Position numbers and translations under genes: made by a program
Notes under the pieces: model-generated
What the model was told of the DNA's origin: nothing
The model's database searches: none
What the model saw: the letters and a program-made list of their open reading frames with translations, nothing else
Assembly: GCA_001599715.1 (NCBI GenBank)
Contig: BCHU01000006.1
Span: 1,346,765-1,410,764, forward strand
From: Phaeotremella fagi
Taxonomy: Eukaryota; Basidiomycota; Tremellomycetes; Tremellales; Phaeotremellaceae
Direction of reading: 5' to 3'
DNA length: 64,000 bases
Shown: positions 1 to 10,406 of the stretch, one piece after another
Layout: each line of letters begins with the position of its first letter
How positions within the stretch are numbered: position 1 is the stretch's first letter

Positions 1-2183
1 AACACCTTGAGCCTGGCCTTGTACTGGGTATGGTGGAGCAGATCCATACAAGTTTCCGTTAGCTTCTAAAACTTGCTGAGGTGGTGCTGGATTGGCAGAT
101 GGGAATTGTTGAGTTGGATAACCTTGCTGCTGCTGTTGATGATTGTAATATTGATAATTTTCCGTACCCTGTCCTGCTAAACCTGGTTCAGTCGCGCTCA
201 ATGGAACGTCATTGGGTGGATAAGGAGGTGCACCGCTAGGTGGTCCGTTTGGATGTTGCTGTTGCTGTTGATAGTACTGTTGATGTTCTGCATATTGCTG
301 TTGTTGTTGATCGGGATAATATGGTTGAGGTGGACCCTGACCTTGTTCTTGTGGAAGTGGGAGTGGTTTCTGGCTATCGTGACTTTGACCACGAGCTGGA
401 ACTGGTTGAGGGAATCCTTGACCAGGATACGGTTGCTGAGGTTGAGCCTGGTATTGTGGCTGTGCTTGTGGTGGTGGTTGCTGTTGCTGTTGCTGTTGCT
501 GAACAGCTGGATGTTGACCTTGATATGGAGGAGCGTACTGATCCGGGCCAGGTGGGGGTGCATAAGCATATTCTTATCATCAGCTTGATCTCATCTTGGA
601 CTTACGTTGAACAGGGGGAGAACTTCGGAGATCCTCATATTGTCGCATGGCTCTGATGAAATTCGCGTTCATGTGTTCCAATTCAGCTATATCCAATCAG
701 CACTTATCCCGTCAAACAGAACGACCCACCCTTTTGATCAGAATACTTCTTGATCAGAGCATTGATTTGACCTTGAAGACCAACACTTGCTTGATACATC
801 TGTTCAATTTCAGGTCGATCATCAATACGATCCCCACGAGTTGGATCCACACTTTTCATAGTTTGTAAAAGTTGATCAACAAGACCTAGATTGTCAGTTG
901 ACGACAACGAAATGAAACCCACCAAGTGATGCAAAAACCCTCGCTTCCTCTTGAGCTTCGTCTTGTAATTCTTTCGGCGAAGGCTCTGGAAGTGGTTCAA
1001 CATATGTCGTTGGGAAAATCTACATCATCAGTGTATGCAAATTAATAACGACTCACCCCAATCTTCCCGTTACAAGCACCTCGCCACCATTCTTTGAATC
1101 CTCGATCCAACACCTTGATAACATCTCCCCGTTCAAAGTTTAATTCTCCAACTTCAGCAGTGGTAAAGGTGTAAAGAGCTCTGACACGAGTAGCCGTGTT
1201 GATATCGACAACAGCTACAGGTTCTGGTTCAGGTTGAGGCTGAGGTGCTGGTGGAGCGACGTAACTGGATGGTTGATTTACACGAGGTTGAGTAGCTGCT
1301 GATATATACGCTGGAACGGCTGATGACGACGATCCACCTGCATTGGTTGACTGAGAAGAAGAGGGTTGATATCGTCCACCTTTATCTTGTTTTGATAGTT
1401 CCAAGACACGAGCGAGTTCTTCTTCCTCCTGCTGACGACGAATCTCGTCCTATTCGTAAGTTTGTATCTCAAAGCCTGTACTCACATTATTCTCACGAAC
1501 AGGTTCAGCATCATCAAAGCTAAAATCTAAGTTGTTGTAAGCAAAAATCTAAGCCGTCAGAATACTCACTTTTCGCCCTCAGATCATCGTACAGTTGACC
1601 CATCAATCCTAAATTGGGATCCCCAGTGTCTTCCAAAGTCTTAGCCCAAGATTTAATGAACGACAAAGCCTTTTTCTTCACAGGTGCGGGTGTCGTCTAT
1701 AGATGGTTTAGTACATTGATGAGGAGGCATGAGTTACTTACCCTATCATTGACCAATCTATCAAGCGCACTAGTCCAATTACGAGAAGACAATTCTTCGT
1801 ACAACTCCTTTCCACAGTTTTGGACCAGAGTATTGGCGAGCTAAACATGTCAGATAAATATCAATGTTCACGACGACTCACCTCTAAAGCATAGATTTGT
1901 ACGTTGGGATTACGATGGGCGAGTCTCTTTTGTAAAGCTCCAACGGCGTTACGAGCTCTGTTCTGATCAGTATCGTAAACGTTGTTGAAGAAGGTAGACC
2001 TACCCATCTCTACCTTCATCTGTTACTTTATCACACACTTGTAAATTCAAATCCCAATCTTCACTGGCGAGATTCTCGTCTGTTGCCTTGCCTGTTCCAA
2101 GGTCAGTTGAGGAATCAAAGGACAGGCGGATGGGACGACTCACCTACGATCTCGTCGTATGGGTTTGCCGCTGCTGCGAACAT
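1..2183 (-). CDS. HSE1: HSE1, ESCRT-0 subunit (3' end cut by the window)
   Basis: Class E vacuolar sorting protein that pairs with Vps27 on endosomes and binds ubiquitinated cargo. The start at 2183 gives MFAAAANPYDEIV, followed over several short exons by a VHS domain (NLQVCDKVTDEG, RLAHRNPNVQIYALELANT). Then come a ubiquitin-interacting motif (EEELARVLELSKQD, near 1400-1440), an SH3 domain (RVRALYTFTTAEVGELNFER, near 1060-1200) and a long Gln/Pro/Tyr-rich tail that runs off the left edge. Domain order VHS-UIM-SH3-Q-rich tail is that of Hse1/STAM. The open frames on both strands at 198-656 are shadows of the repetitive Q-rich tail. The stop codon lies outside the window. Confidence 0.93.
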
Positions 2184-2462
2184 CTTAAGAACAGTGTTAC
2201 ACTTAGTTTATCTGTTGGATGGTGTTGTATCTGTTAAGCTGATGTATGTAGAGATATAGAATGAGATGATAATCTTAAAATGATAAAAAATAATCTGAAT
2301 TGCTTGGTACTGTAGATCTATTCTATTCTGACTATGTACTATGTGTCATTTAAACCGGCACGGGAGAGGCGGTGCGTTTGTGGCAAATGAATGGGAGGGC
2401 GTTCATTTCTGGCATTCAAATTCATACAGACCTTTCTCATCGACACTACAACATGAAGGAAA

Positions 2463-3427
2463 CTATTGAGAAACACTAGATTTAGCATCTTCTTCTTCGT
2501 CGCCTTCATCAGCTTCTTCCCCATCACTACTTTCCTTCAAATAACCGCGTGACGCCTCATCGAGTGTGGCACTCTCCTTACTCCCTCCTTCATCACCAAA
2601 TTTACTCGAGCCTTCGTCTGACTTTTGATTATAGCTCTGGCCTTCTCTCGCAACCTCTTCACCCTTTCCTTTATCTCCCTCACTTCCAGGAATCTGTGCA
2701 GCATTTTCTGCACGAGACCTGTTTTCTAATCGAGTATAGGCCCCATACCAACCATAAGGATTAGTATCAACGTACAGAGTGATTTGTTCAAAGAGTGACA
2801 GTTGATCCACAGTGACTACAGTAGGTAGTTGGTAGAAACTCCATACAAAGGCCAATGCCTGATTTTGGAAAGCGAAACAATCCTCAAATGAGAATCGACT
2901 ATTCTGTGTGACTTTTTTATGACTGATTTTGTTCGAATTAATTGTGTCGTGAGCAGAGATTAAAAGAGCGTGCTGTCCTTCCAAACTGAGCCTGTATAAC
3001 CCGCCCGACATATGGGTGAGATCACGATCTTCTATCTCCTTCTCCAAACGAGATATCCTGACTGAAGCAAGCGTTTCCCAGAAACTGGAAAGTGAGAGCG
3101 GGTTCGAACCACGTCGTTTTAGCTCGACGTCGCTTCTGATCTCTATCATTCGTATCTGGTCAGTTCTTTGAGCGTACTAGTGGATAGATTCTACTCACCT
3201 TGCCCTTGGTAGTTGTACATTATTTGCATCCAAACCTTCATCTCTCCAATGGCTTTGTCTTTCTCTTCATCACTAGCATTCTTGAGCAGGGTACTATCTG
3301 GAATAAACGGTGTCTCCAGTGGCAAACAGGATTCGTCTGTCTTTTCTGAGATGTATTTTGTCGCACGCCTTTTAGCCCCTCTTTTGAAGGACATTCCAGT
3401 TTCCCCAATCCCACCGATTGCTGGCAT
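2463..3427 (-). CDS. Unknown protein, tandem family 1, copy A
   Basis: Not recognised. Two exons: exon 1 starts at 3427 (MPAIGGIGETG), has a basic stretch (FKRGAKRRATK) and ends IMYNYQGQ. A 57-nt intron with a GTGAGT donor splits a codon in phase 1, and exon 2 runs from EIRSDVELKRRG to the stop. The middle holds a Cys followed by an aromatic/Leu-rich helix (FVWSFYQLPT) and NPYGWYG. The C-terminus is strongly acidic and Ser-rich (EEADEGDEEEDAKSS). It shares intron position and phase, the exon-1 ending YN(Y/V)xxxG, the exon-2 opening (E/D)xRS/TxxE, the LP helix and the acidic tail with the next two genes. It is the most diverged of the three. A basic N-terminus with an acidic tail may suggest a nuclear or chaperone-like role; that is inference only. 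Confidence 0.7.
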
Positions 3428-4008
3428 TGTGTTCTATGAAAACTGATATATGAAGGTGTTTTGAATAAATTCGGGTGTGATTCAAAGGGTGGTGTAAAGT
3501 TCTTCAAAGCGAATGATAGTTGTTGAAAGAGAAAAAACTCCACCTAACTCATGTAATTCTCTGTGTCCGCCTTCTTAGTCATTCTGATAGAAGGTCGTTG
3601 ATGAAAAGAGGGTTTGGAGCATGGATCAATCATTTTTGTTGCAACGGTTTAAACAAGATAATTGAGCACAAGCCTATCCCTTTTGTACACACCCCCCTGC
3701 ACAATCAACAGTGGATACAGTAAGCCGCCGTAAATGCGAAGGCAAAAATGTTACCCAAGGTCGTTCACAACGTTTACGGTCATTTAAGAAACGCATTAGT
3801 TGCATATTCGGGAATAAAAGATTAATGCCTTCTTCGGTCACGAGGGGAGTTTGAAGACTTTGGGCTTCTGGTTGGCTTATTGGTCAAGATTGCTCTGTAC
3901 AGTAGAGGGGGGCTCGCAAAGTGGCACACGCTTTGAAATCACATTGATCTACTTCGATAAATACAATCTCGTCTCTCAAATGTACTGCTGAAAATGTACC
4001 TTTCTATC
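3428..4008. other. Intergenic region between family-1 copies A and B
   Basis: About 580 bp between the start of copy A and the stop of copy B, both on the minus strand. It should hold the promoter of copy A and the 3' region of copy B. No credible gene was seen; short open frames here have no sensible start context or family resemblance. A GTGGCAC hexamer-type element occurs near 3920, but it is nearer the 3' side of copy B. Confidence 0.5.
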
Positions 4009-4859
4009 CTATTCGGAAGCGTTTGACACAACGTCTCTAGCATCATAAAACTCGTCCGTCCCGCTCTCATCGTCCTGGGAAGTAACAGACTCATCATCTT
4101 CATCATCCGTCTCCTCATAATAGCCCGCCTCGATCTTCTTCCAAATCCCTTTCCAACCTTCGGCTTCTTTACTTGCTACTAATCCAAATCGATTCACTTC
4201 AATCAAACGTTCCCGAGTCATCTCAGAAAGATTTTTGGGCAAGTCCAAATAGTCCCAAATTTTGGTTAAAACTTCTAAATGATCATCGAGACATCCCTGG
4301 AGACTCGTTTGACTACTTTTTTGTAACAGGTTTTCGAGGGAAATCATCTTGTTGCGTATATTAAGATTGATTTCATCGTGTAACGTTGTGTATGCAGATT
4401 TGAAGCCTTCCAAAGAAAGACTGAAGTATCCAATATCATCGCCGTCGATTCCAAGACTTTCGATATATCTTTCACGTCGAGCACCAGCTCTAGAAGCAAC
4501 TCCCTTCGAAAACGCTTGTAGCTTGTTAGGTCTTTTATTGATCTCTCGATCGCTGCGAAAATCATCTACAGTACACAAAGTCAGAACCAGACTCTATTAT
4601 AGTGATCTTTCTTCTTACCATCTTTATGGACGTTATACAACTCCCGCATCATGATGCTGTAGAGGTCCATGACTGGGGAAACCGATCCTTCATTCATTGA
4701 AAACACTTCAGCAGAGTCTTCAGGAGAGGCCTCAGGAGAGTCTTCAGGATTGACTTCGGTATTTCCTGAAGTGAAAGACTCGAGTTGCCTTTCCGAAAGT
4801 CCCCACATTTCTGCTCGTCTTTTGGTCCTTGGTTTAGTGGTCATTCCGTAGCGACCCAT
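4009..4859 (-). CDS. Unknown protein, tandem family 1, copy B
   Basis: Not recognised. Exon 1 starts at 4859 (MGRYGMTTKPRTKRRAEMWG), carries a short degenerate PEDSPEASPEDSAE repeat and ends ELYNVHKD. A phase-1 intron with a GTAAGA donor leads into exon 2 (DDFRSDREINKRPNK). The central part has CLDDHLEVLTKIWDYLDLP and EGWKGIWKKIEAGYYEE; the tail is acidic (ETDDEDDESVTSQDDE). The motif C-x(6-8)-(L/A)-xx-(I/V)W-xx-aromatic/L-x-LP is shared clearly with copy C and weakly with copy A. There are no membrane segments or signal peptide. A GTGGCAC element lies about 155 bp upstream of the start, near 5014. Confidence 0.72.
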
Positions 4860-5153
4860 TTTGAGTGGTTGAGTGTCTTTGAAGTGTCGAGTGGTTGTTG
4901 AATATCGAGGTATGTGGATGAAGAGAGAACAGAATAGGAATGATATCCTGGGGAGGTCTACTTGAAAATCTTGCCTTCTTGGAAGACACCTCTCTGCACA
5001 AAGGATAGTTTCTTGGTGGCACAGCTTGTCACCCTCAATCCGATGAATTTTGGGAGGAGCGGTTAATTTTCTATATACATCATTGAAGCTCTGTTGAAAC
5101 AGTAGCTACTCTAAAATTAAACTACGAAGTCTCCTCACTTCTCTTTTACGTTG

Positions 5154-5977
5154 CTAGACATTCGAATCCCATCCTTCTGAACTCTTCTGCCCACTTGGTC
5201 CTGCCTCACTCTCCTCTGAATCAACTACACCGTCAGTCTCATCACGAAACTCGCCACGATCCGCATCTTCTTCTACCTCAAATTTTCCTTCTTGAATTCT
5301 CTCTCTGATACTCACCCAACCTCCATGACTTTTAAGCACCTTACCAAAAACTTTTTCCCATCTCTCATTGGATTCGGTTGAGACTTCAGACATTTTCGTT
5401 GGTAATTGAAAATGACCCCAAACTTCTGCTAAAGCCTTTACCTGGGTGGTAAGACAACTTTCGAAAGATTTCTGATCGCAGTTTTTCAACAATTTTTGGA
5501 AATCGATTTTTTTCTTGAAAGATCTGACCGCATCGTGATTGACGTTTAGCATGGTTTTTTGACCGAGAAAAGTACCGAGCCATGAAGCAACATCTTCTCT
5601 CTCTATCTTCGATTTGTGGAATTCAGATGCCAAAAGTGTTGTTGCTTTCACGGCAATCTGATTGAACAGCTTTTGTCGGGCAGAGGGATCTATTTTTGTT
5701 TTATCGATTTCCTGCTCTGTTCGGAACTCATCTACGGTACAAATCAAAGTTATCAGCAAGGTTTCCGACGCTTTTCTTTGTTATCTGCATGAACAAGCGA
5801 CTCACCACCATGTTTATAGTTGTATAATATACCCAGCGTACTTAGGGTTGATGTCGAGTCTGAAGAGGTTACCAAGGAGCTGACGAAGTTGGTAACAGTA
5901 TGATCTTGTTTAGGGAGAAATCTGGGTTTTACAAGCAGATGTACTTCTCTGGGTTTATTTTGTTTACCTTTGGGCAT
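5154..5977 (-). CDS. Unknown protein, tandem family 1, copy C
   Basis: Not recognised. Exon 1 starts at 5977 (MPKGKQNKPREVHLLVKPRF) and ends GILYNYKHG; a phase-1 intron with a GTGAGT donor joins it to DEFRTEQEIDKTK. Exon 2 has CLTTQVKALAEVWGHFQLPT, GGWVSIRERIQEGKFEVEE and an acidic, Ser/Gly-rich tail. The intron falls at the same place and phase as in copies A and B, which supports origin by local duplication. The upstream region contains GGTGGTGGCAAAAG near 6045. The function cannot be inferred; homology searches would show whether the family exists outside Tremellales. Confidence 0.72.
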
Positions 5978-6410
5978 GGTGTTGATTTGACTTTGGCGAC
6001 TTGATGATTTTAAATTTCAATTTCCTGAAATAAAGTGGTGGTGGCAAAAGTAGAAATAGGAATTCAAAAAAGAAATGAAAATGTTCCCTCTAGCACTTTC
6101 TGAACTTGGAGAAAAGTCTTCTAAGGCTGAGGAAGGCAAGTTATGAAAGGAGCGCGACAACTTAGGCAGCACTCTCAAATCTGGACTGTGGAGCGAACGA
6201 AGTCTTCTTTGATGAAGGGGAAATTGCTGCAGTAAAGAATCCCTGGGAAGACTTCATAAAGGAGAAATTCAGCAGTCCTCTATCAGACTAGAACGTTTAG
6301 GTTGTCCTCGTCAATAGCTGACCTCAAAGTCTTACGGTAGATAAATCATACAGTACGGTGTTATACATTGCGCTCATCGTCACAACTATAAATGATCATG
6401 AAGATTATTT
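5978..6410. other. Intergenic region upstream of family-1 copy C
   Basis: About 430 bp holding the promoter of copy C and the 3' flank of the mucin-like gene. No gene was seen. Notable only for a GTGGTGGTGGCAAAAG stretch about 65 bp upstream of copy C. Confidence 0.4.
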
Positions 6411-7034
6411 TCACATCGTCGCCCCCGGACCACCCGGTTTGGTAGGTCCAACACGACCAGCGATTTCCATCATTCTCAATTTATTTCGTCTCCGATGTCG
6501 TCTCACCAACCAAATCCCCAAACCTATCAAGATAGCGATTCCAAAGGCCAAAGCTAAAACCAAAACCAAAAACATCGTTGGTGGTCAATTACGTGCAAAA
6601 ATCTCAAAGTCAGAACCTACGAATGAAAACCTTTTCATTCCAAGCGGCATCTTTACATGCACTACTGGATATTCCATCCAAAGAACACACGTTATAAGCG
6701 TTTTCGACTGATGATACCACACCTGTTGAATTTCCTGTTGTCGTTGATGCGATGATTGTACTTTGTGTGTTTAATGGGGTTGTCGTCGTAGTTGGATTAG
6801 TGACTAGGGTTGTGGTTTTGGTTTGGGTGGTTGGAGTGGTTGCTGTCAGTTGAGTAGTTGGATTGGCAGTTTCCGTTATCGTTTCGTCCAGTCGTTTATC
6901 GATATAAGGCATTTGATCAGAGTTTCTATACCCGAACCAGTCGAGTTTTGGTGGTTTATAGTACAGTATAGTATAACGATAATCGATATCCGAAATGTAT
7001 GCGATTGTTGAGGAATCTTTTTAATTGATTTCAT
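6411..7034 (-). CDS. Small Thr-rich single-pass membrane protein
   Basis: Unrecognised but with clear architecture. The best model starts at 7034 with a signal-like N-terminus (MKSIKKIPQQ, then FRISIIVILYC). It splices in phase 1 from a GTATAG donor to a CTGACAG acceptor into a Thr/Pro-rich mucin-like stretch (TTPTTQTKTTTLV and more), then NVCSLDGISSSACKDAAW with two cysteines. A second phase-1 intron (GTAGGT donor, TTTTAG acceptor) joins a transmembrane helix (LAFGIAILIGLGIWLV) followed by RRHRRRNK and a short Pro/Gly tail. This is the layout of an O-mannosylated type I cell-wall or stress-sensor protein of the Wsc/Mid2 kind, but no such domain is recognised. The first exon is the least certain; a start at 6912 is the alternative and would lack a signal peptide. 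Confidence 0.6.
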
Positions 7035-7173
7035 TTCCAGTATCGATCCCACGTTGAAGCCTCTACCAAACCTCTGCGTCCTTTGTAAAATATATCTGTA
7101 ACACCATATCAACCACCTCAAAGAATATCTCATAGAAAGGAAGATATCCTTTGGTAAAGCCCAGAGAATGGCT

Positions 7174-8640
7174 CTACCTCGTCATCCGCCATCTAACATA
7201 ATCTTCAGACAACACCCCACCCCATCTTCCATTCTCAACAACGTTCTTCGCCCGATACAATTCACATCCTCTTCGAGGGACGAAACTGAATCTCCACACC
7301 GTCGCTGGTGGAAGGGGATCATCAACAGATATCCTACCTCGGAGTTTAGGATCTGTAGGTAGAACGTTTGAGATGACTAGTTTTAGGACTGAATAGAGGA
7401 AATGATGACATGGTATTGGAGACCATGGTGGATTTTTAAGTGATAAGATACTGAGACGTTCAGTTGGGGTTTGGATATATTGTTGACTTACAATCCAGGT
7501 ATTTTTAGGGTTTCAAATGGTTTTTGTGATTTTAATATACCACTTTCATCTCTGAATCCAACTTCGATAGTCTATCCTAATTAGTGAAGATCACAAAGTT
7601 AACACCTACAGGTATCCCAAGTAACCAAGACTGAGCCCAATGTTTTAGCATTTTACTGAAGGATGCGTTAGCTTCATCAAATAATGTTACTAGTCAATAG
7701 CTCACCGATGAAAGATTAATTCCTGCTTTTCGTTCTCAATAACTTTATTCGTCTTCAATTCCACACATCTATCCAAACCTGGATGAGGTGTTCCAGGTGG
7801 TTCATCGATACAATCAACTTCCCCACCTAGACAGAGTGGGATATTACCAATTGCAGATCGAACAACGCTAGAAATAAGTGTGATCAGAATTCAGAAACTT
7901 ATTCAGTTGCTTTGAAAGACTAACTTGCACCACTAGATTTGCATCAGTAACACAATTTCATTAAAAAAGATATTACCCACCTGTATATTCGTATTAACAT
8001 CCCCAGACCAACCTTCCGGATCATCTGAATTCTTTTCATAACCATGTCCAGGGATAGTAGAATACGACTCATAAGCCATACCCATGTAAGATTGCCATGC
8101 CCAAGAAGATTGTTTTTTACGTCTATTCCCAGAATCAACGAAAACGAATTCTTTGTGGAAAAAAGGCTTACCGTTCAGCACGTAATTCTGGTGGATCGTG
8201 GAGTTCGATATAGATAGATCCGTCTAGTGCTATCGCAGTCATTTCCCATCCTTCAGATTCTTCGAATGGGGCAATCATAATCCTTAGATTCATCAATGCT
8301 AATTCGTAAATAACGATGCCTACCTTGTAATCATCCCTCTCCAAGTGACGATCCCCCCCTCCCTCTCACCTCCACCATTTTTCTGTAAAGCCTCACAAAG
8401 TCCATCAAGATGTTCATCAACGTTCTCATCTCTTTCTATACGTCTTTCAAAGCCGTAGTTCAGATCACTACCTATCGGAGCTGGATTGTAATATGCCATT
8501 GAAGAATCATCGTGGATGATTTCACGGTTCGGTTGATGCGAATAGGTGGTTATCAGGGTTGGTTGATGATACTCTGGGGCTTTGGTTTTTAGGGATCGAG
8601 GTGGGAGTGGTAGATAGGTGTGGATACCTGGTTGTGACAT
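7174..8640 (-). CDS. RAI1: RAI1, decapping nuclease / RAT1 cofactor
   Basis: DXO/Rai1-family enzyme that removes faulty RNA 5' caps and stabilises the nuclear exonuclease Rat1. The start at 8640 gives [16 protein letters not shown]. Family signatures follow in order over about six exons: [56 protein letters not shown], the catalytic acidic pair in GGEVDCIDE, and the ELKT motif (CVELKTNK). Then come [15 protein letters not shown] and a C-terminal [19 protein letters not shown]. All metal-binding motifs that can be read are intact. It lies on the minus strand with about 100 bp to the divergent-promoter gene block upstream. Its partner RAT1 is encoded at 60122-63841. Confidence 0.93.
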
Positions 8641-8655
8641 TTTATGATGCGGAAA

Positions 8656-8686
8656 AGATTAGATTAGATTAACGTTAACGTTAACG
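8656..8686. repeat. Short tandem repeat AGATT/TTAACG
   Basis: Between the RAI1 start and the WDR89-like stop, AGATT units run directly into three TTAACG units. It is a low-complexity microsatellite only 30 bp long; no telomere or origin function is suggested by the unit. Confidence 0.7.
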
Positions 8687-8742
8687 TGAATGATTTTCAT
8701 TGCATTTTGTAGGTAATTATAGTTCCGAAAACAACATCCCAT

Positions 8743-10297
8743 CTAATACGGATTGAGTCTTCCCTGTTTCCTCTTCTCCTTTCTATCAGCACTAGGTCCA
8801 GATCTACCTATAACAGGACCATATCTAGGTCCCTCATCAACATCCATATCCTCATCGTCTTCACCGTCGCTCTCCTCGGTCTCAATCTCACTCTCCTCAT
8901 CCTCACTGTTATCTGACATGACATCTTCCCTTCCATCACCGCCATCATCGTCGTATTCCGGATCACCTCTCATTAATCTAGGTAAAGAAGCTAAAGACCA
9001 TCCTGAAATGATTCCATCTTCTGAACCTGTGTATATCGCTTCGTTATTCACGTCGTGGTAGAGTGATCGAATCACATCCTTGTGTCCCCGTTTTTCTGGA
9101 CCGGTCAGGAAATATGCTGAAGGTGAATACGAGCCTGATGAATGATTTTGATATTGGAGTATAATGTCTCCACTATGCGTGTTCAGTAAAAAGTAATATG
9201 TTCTAAGATCTTGACCCACTCATTTGACCCAACAGCAACCACCGGACCGCCTTTCTTCCCAACGCCCAAAGAAGGAACCACATCAATCAAATAATCAGAT
9301 TGCAACTTGTTCTTATCACTCCGTTCCTCGGCAGCAGTATAAGTCGTCGAAGGTCCAATACGAGGTTTATCGAAACTCCTAGATCTAAATTCCGTAGCAG
9401 GTAATTCAACATGATGCTGTAACTATCCAATTAGTGTCCAAGTCAACACCAGACCCTTACCTCCAATTCCCCTTGTTCACTAAATCCAATATCCCAAGTA
9501 GCAACAGCGTCCATATCACTTCTTGACCAAATTCTCATTTTCTGACCCTCCCCACCGAAAAAATTCGCTGCAGCGATACTTTGACCCCAATTCTCTTCTG
9601 TTACTACCGCTTCGTCTTCATCGGTTTCTTTGATGTTTGAGAGGGCTACTAAACCATCTGTCGAGGTTGAGAGTAAGAGTCGATCGGGGATGGAGGTGGA
9701 TGTTCGAGGTAGATAGGTTGAAGTTGAGGGTAGGAGGGAGAGATGGGTTATGTCATCTGAATGAGTCGAGTTGTGACTGTAAGCTGGTTCTTTGGTATTT
9801 CTCGTGTCCCTGTTGTTTTGATTAGGTTTGGAAGGGATGATGGATGACTTACCAATATAGGATATGAGCTTCTGAACCAACTAATTCTGTTCCTCCGATC
9901 ACCAAATGGTCTCTCTCCGAGACAGCCAACGAAAGAATCGGTAATGGTTTCCGTAAAAATGCTATCCCATCAGTACTCTAAAAAAAGTGTTAAACCCACC
10001 CTTGATAGACGAAGCTGCAGTCCTACTCCTCTCATCCCATCGAACAATATTAGCATCTTTACCAGAAGACCATAAATTATTTCCATCCGTGACTAAATCA
10101 GTGATATGCCCTTGATGACCTCCTGTAAGTGAATCTACAGTTTTCAGAGATTGATTATCGACGATTGAAATTTCCGTCGATGGATGACGTAGAAGGAGAT
10201 GAGGGGAGGTGGAGGATGGGATGATGTTGAGGATATAAGGTTGATGGGGTATTGGTTGGGTTAGATTGGCGTAGGTCGTTGGGGGTATCGCTGGCAT
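8743..10297 (-). CDS. WD40-repeat protein, WDR89-like
   Basis: Beta-propeller scaffold protein. The start at 10297 gives MPAIPPTTYANLTQPIP. WD-type repeats are seen as GHQGHITDLVTDGNNLWSSG with KDANIVRWDERS, then a repeat with WSRSDMDAVATWDI, and near the end VIRSLYHDVNNEAIYTGSED with GIISGWSL. The C-terminus is acidic (EDEESEIETEESDGEDDEDM) then basic (DRKEKRKQGRLNPY). Repeat layout and the GWSL-then-charged-tail ending fit the WDR89 family, whose biochemical role is poorly defined. At least three introns are needed. It shares a 109-bp divergent promoter with the ZNHIT2-like gene. Confidence 0.8.
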
Positions 10298-10406
10298 TTT
10301 GGGTTGAAGGTTATGGTTAAGGTTGGAGATGATGAAAAATTGTTGACATATTTTGGTGGCAACTAAATTTCAATTTCTATTTCTGATTTCAACTTTCGAC
10401 TATTCA
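10298..10406. promoter_or_regulatory. Compact bidirectional promoter
   Basis: Only 109 bp separate the start codons of the WDR89-like gene (minus) and the ZNHIT2-like gene (plus), so both must start from this segment. It contains TTTTGGTGGCAACTAAATTT near 10350 and a T/C-rich run after it; no TATA box was seen. Shared control is inference. Confidence 0.6.

Noticed and set aside
198..656. Open frames on both strands rich in Val/Asp, Leu/Trp or Asn/Ser
   Set aside because: They are shadows of the CAG/CAA-rich coding sequence for the Gln-rich tail of HSE1.
3095..3115. GGGTTCGAACCACG, resembling a tRNA B-box
   Set aside because: No A-box at the right distance and no acceptor or anticodon stem; it lies in the coding exon of family-1 copy A.
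8671..8686. TTAACG repeats as an interstitial telomere
   Set aside because: The unit does not match TTAGGG-type telomeres and is only three copies long.
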